NCBI GenBank assembly: GCA_030015575.1
Contig: CM057337.1
Location: 374,441,582-374,505,581, forward strand
Length of the DNA: 64,000 bases
Source of the DNA: Agapanthus africanus
Taxonomy: Eukaryota > Streptophyta > Magnoliopsida > Asparagales > Amaryllidaceae
Direction of reading: 5' to 3'
Numbering within the stretch: position 1 is the first letter of the stretch; every line of letters begins with the position of its first letter. Positions 61,068 through 64,000 of the stretch are shown in pieces. The notes beneath the pieces were generated by a model, which was not told the origin of the DNA, did not search any database, and worked only from the letters and a program-made list of their open reading frames with translations. The translations under genes were made by a program, and so were the position numbers.

Positions 61068-61088
61068 GGTCCCACCGGGCGTGCCAGA
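61068..61088 (-). other. Probable primer-binding site of element X
   Basis: Minus-strand TCTGGCACGCCCGGTGGGAC a few bases after the LTR end CCCTACA. A TGG start near the LTR is expected for a tRNA primer site; the matching tRNA cannot be named from sequence alone. Confidence 0.55.
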
Positions 61089-61091
61089 ATC

Positions 61092-61512
61092 TGTAGGGTG
61101 TTTTTCGTCACCTCATTGAGATGGGAATACACGTCGCTTGTCAGGCGTACTACAGATTCCCCCTGCCTAGGGTAGACGGGGGTTTATTGATTGCGGGGAT
61201 CCGAATCTCCGGCAGCCGCGGACTAAGTTGCCGTTAATTACCCCTCGCCTTTGGAGCGAGGAAACCTCTGATTGACGGGTCAAACAGGTCATGCGAACTC
61301 AATGTGCAGTGTGCGTATGTGTGTCTTGAGGGGTTTTGGATATATCGGGGGCCTCGCAGAGTTTACGGAGGTCCCGCTACCCGGATAGCGGGCTGGGGGT
61401 CAAGAGGGCTAGACTCGGACATGGGCCCACTTGATCTGGGCTTGGGCCTGCTTGTTTGAGGTTGACTTTGATTTTGACTTGGTCAACCGAGGTGCAATTT
61501 TTGACCCCAACA
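61092..61512 (-). repeat. 5' LTR of element X
   Basis: 421 bp, element-strand start TGTTGGGGTCAAAAATTGC and end ACACCCTACA; aligns with 43579-43995. Confidence 0.9.
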
Positions 61513-62781
61513 ACAACCATCTTATCTGTCATCTTGTCACGAATAAAGTGGCAATCTATTTCGACATGTTTGGTCCTCTTATAAAAAACCGGATTCTTAG
61601 TAATGTGGAAGGTGGCCTTATTATCACAGGAAAGTGTAGTCTTGAGGAGAAGTAACCTCAAGATCTATCAGAAGGAAGGTAAACCATACCAACTCAGAGA
61701 CTATATGTACCATGGATCTATCCCAGTCTCGGCAGAAGAACGAGCCACTACATTATGCTTTTTACTCATTTACGTAACCAAGTTGCCTCCCAAGATGACA
61801 GTAGTCACTAATGGAATGACGATTATCAATGGATCCAGCAAAATCAGCATCTGCAAAGGCTGTGAGCGACAACGTAGATGGTTTATAAAGAAGACCCTGT
61901 CCTGAAGAACCTTTGATATATCTGAGAATACACTCAACTGCCTGAAGGTGAAAGGTCAAAGGATTCTGCATATACTGACTCACTATGTTAATGGCGAAGG
62001 CAATGTGAGGACGAGTGACAGTGAGGTAAATAAGCTTCCCAACAAGACGCCGATATCGTTCTGGGTCAGACAGTGGAGGATCCGAGAGAGTGCTCAATCA
62101 AGATAGCCTGACTGTGAAATTCATAAGAGTGTCTGCTAGTCTACATCTCAGAAATCCTATTTCAGATAGAAGATCGAGTGCATACTTGCGCTGAGAAAGC
62201 TGTAATCTACCAGAATTTTATGACACTTCAATTCCAAGGAAGTATCTAAGGGACCCAAGTTTCTTGGTATGGAAGTGTGAAGCCAAATGTTCTTCCACCT
62301 TGGAGATGCCATCAGAATCTTCTCTAGTAATGATAATATCAACATACACTAGCACAATCATGATGACCCGAGGGCGGCTATGTGTAAAGAGAGATGTGTT
62401 GGCGTGACTGCGTGTGAAGCCAATCTGTTGTAAGACCGTACTAAACTTTTCAAACCAGGCACGTGGTGATTGATTCAATCCGTATAAAGATTTACGTAGA
62501 AGACCATACTCTCCCGGTCGCTCAAAGTCAGGAGCCTGTTGCATGTAAATAGTCTCCGAAAGATCGCCATTAAGAAAGACATTCTTCACATCAAGCTGAT
62601 GAAGTAGCCATACCTTAGAAACAGCTAAGGATATAAGAACACGAACCGAGGTCAATTTGACAACAGGCAAAAATGTCCCAATATAATCCAAACAATACTG
62701 CTGAATAAAACCTTTGGCCACCAATCTAGCTTTGAGACGGTCAATCGTCCCAAAATTCCACAATCGTTTAGAGACATGCAT
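61513..62781 (-). pseudogene. Decayed RT and RNase H of copia element R
   Basis: Three broken minus-strand pieces. 62781-62218 is copia RT (LVAKGF-QQ-LDY, LDVKNVFLNGDLSE-IYM, SLYGL-QSPRAWFEKF), but the catalytic YVDD reads YVDI, so one metal-binding Asp is lost. 62097-61762 is the RT/RNase H link (YRRLVGKLIYLTVTRPHIAF, ILRYIKG). 61661-61513 is the RNase H end ([14 protein letters not shown]), then split by element X. Frames differ between pieces. Confidence 0.85.
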
Positions 62782-62884
62782 ATGTAAAATAAGAGAACGA
62801 GCTATCTCAAGTAAATGTCGGTTCTTCCATTCAGCAATCTCATTTTGCCGAGCAGTATAAGAACATGAAGTTGATGCAATATGC

Positions 62885-64000
62885 TGTTAGTTATATGTAT
62901 GCCCTAGAGGCCATTACTGTATATAGGATGTATATTGTAGTGGATGCTGGGACATATATAGGGAGGACTTTCTTGCTCGACATGATAGTATGCTATCTGG
63001 TTATTCTTTACCTTAACGTGTACACTGATTGTCTCTCTGTTACATGTTGGTAAAGCCCTTAAAATATGTACTTGATTACCTGGACTATGATGCGGATCAT
63101 ACTAGTGGGGACATGGTAGTCCATAAGTACATCCTTCAAGGTCCCTAGTCGTGGGTGTATCGAGACGGGGCATCGATATACCAGAGTAGACTAGCGTATA
63201 CCTTCTCGACCCATACAGATGGGCGATGGATGATCCCACATCCATTGGTGTTTGACATCAGAGATGATATACGGGTGCTCAGTGGAGACTGGGTACACTG
63301 GATGGACTCGCCGAGAACTCCCAGATGGTATTATACCTCACGTCAGATGGCAGTTCTCTGGTGACACTGGTACAGATTAGTCTGTAGATCCGAGATCGTC
63401 ATAGAGTCTTGTGTGATTCCCACTGTGCTTTGATTTCCACCTTACCACGTCCAAGAGGGCGTGCAAAATGGTGGTTTTTGGGTACAGTCCCGAATCACAT
63501 GGAGGCAATGAGCGATAGGAGGGGATTCGTCTCTCCCGGTATAGGGAGTTAATGTTGCGCTGTGTTCGATTGGCTATAACCGGAAATCCCTAGCCAGGGT
63601 TGCTGAGATTTACTGGTAAGTGTTACCAGTAGTTTCTCGAACTGTTATAGACCTCATATCGACACGACTTATCGAGCTACTGGGGTCTGACGTTTACCAC
63701 CCCTAGACGAGATATGCGACATATCAGACGACGAGACCGGACTGTACGGTAAGTGTTACTGGTCGGATTCACAGGAGTGTGAGCGGGCTTGCTCGTTGAT
63801 CTTCTGATCGCTCAATACCCGGGTGGCCGTTACGTTTAGCAGACCGCTTGCGGTTTGTGGGCGTTTGATATGATCATCACCTACTGCCGGCGTATTGACG
63901 AGTCTTTAGAGTCCTACACAGAGGTTTCCTGGCTCAAGCGAAACAAAATAGGAGCGTATATGAGATATGTGCGGGACCGAGAATAATGCGTGTATGTGAT
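62885..64000 (+). mobile_element. Family A Angela LTR, cut by window edge
   Basis: Begins TGTTAGTTATATGTATGCCC at 62885 and runs through at least the first half of the 2.2-kb LTR, in the orientation opposite to the four other family A LTRs here. The left TSD would be TATGC (62880-62884). It interrupts copia element R. Whether it is solo or part of a full element cannot be seen. Confidence 0.92.

Larger units (their letters stand above)
43579..61512 (-). mobile_element. Gag-only LTR element X, split by Angela chimera Y
   Basis: LTRs of about 420 bp (43579-43995 and 61092-61512; ends TGTTGGGG...CCCTACA on the minus strand). Flanks GCAAC and ACAAC fit a 5-bp duplication with one change. The primer-binding site next to the right LTR and a GGGGGCA tract next to the left LTR set minus orientation. 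Without Y the element is about 4.9 kb: a basic ORF, a Ty3/gypsy-like gag, then tandem repeats. No protease, RT, RNase H or integrase was found, so it must borrow these. The layout matches gag-only elements described in plants as TR-GAG. Confidence 0.8.
43273..62884 (-). mobile_element. Short-LTR copia element R (Ale-like), split by insertions
   Basis: Minus-strand copia element in intron 3: 3' LTR at about 43273-43449, polypurine tract, RNase H end (43461-43578), a gap caused by element X, then RNase H and RT (61513-62781). Reading resumes on the two sides of X (CHFIRDKM...TDKMV on one side, then LQYIFSSAH and NILTKSF on the other). At 62885 an Angela LTR interrupts it, and the 5' part is off the window. 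The short LTR suggests the Ale lineage; not certain. Confidence 0.8.
43246..64000 (+). other. GLDH: GLDH intron 3 (incomplete), over 20.7 kb
   Basis: Begins GCAAGT. After 27 bases the sequence is mobile-element DNA to the end of the window: a short-LTR copia element with three further levels of nested insertion, then an Angela LTR. No exon 4 was found on either strand. If the missing exons lie beyond 64000 the gene spans more than 46 kb; otherwise it is truncated. Confidence 0.65.

Overview
The window is nuclear DNA from a flowering plant, inferred from plant Ty1/copia and Ty3/gypsy LTR retrotransposons, MITEs, and a spliced plant gene for L-galactono-1,4-lactone dehydrogenase (GLDH), the last enzyme of ascorbate synthesis. 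The GC-rich first exon followed by AT-richer exons hints at a monocot, but this is only an inference. Transposable elements make up most of the sequence.

Upstream of the gene (1-17631): an Angela/BARE-type copia LTR and leader cut by the window edge (1-2916); a complete minus-strand Angela-type element (4125-14545) with perfect 5-bp target-site duplications (TSDs, TTGTC) and LTRs that differ at only about 30 sites; the older LTR-like sequence it landed in (2917-4124 and 14551-14961); an older Angela LTR fragment (14963-15905); and a MITE about 340 bp before the GLDH start codon.

The gene (17632 to beyond 43245, + strand): exon 1 (17632-18240), exon 2 (42667-42917) and exon 3 (43063-43245) join in frame and give about 347 residues of GLDH. 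Intron 1 is 24.4 kb because it holds a complete Tekay/Del chromovirus (19870-30991, TSD ATAAC, near-identical 3.07-kb LTRs), several MITEs, and a second Angela-type element (32286-42086) inserted inside one MITE. Intron 3 starts at a likely GC-AG donor, is over 20.7 kb, and runs off the window; the remaining roughly 260 codons are not in view.

Intron 3 (43246-64000) is a nested stack: a short-LTR copia element (from 43273) was split by a gag-only element (43579-61512). That was split by a head-to-head chimeric Angela insertion (47683-60734, TSD CTTTT), which in turn holds a solo Angela LTR (50916-53077, TSD CACGG). A further Angela LTR (62885 on) interrupts the short-LTR copia element at the right edge.

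Main points for a second look: (1) a long GC-rich hairpin in the Angela leader whose inner stem shows paired base changes between copies; (2) a recently inserted Angela element whose pol is long dead, implying mobilisation in trans; (3) the head-to-head chimeric element with outer LTRs and TSD; (4) the gag-only element with its own tandem repeats; (5) GLDH apparently spread over more than 46 kb.
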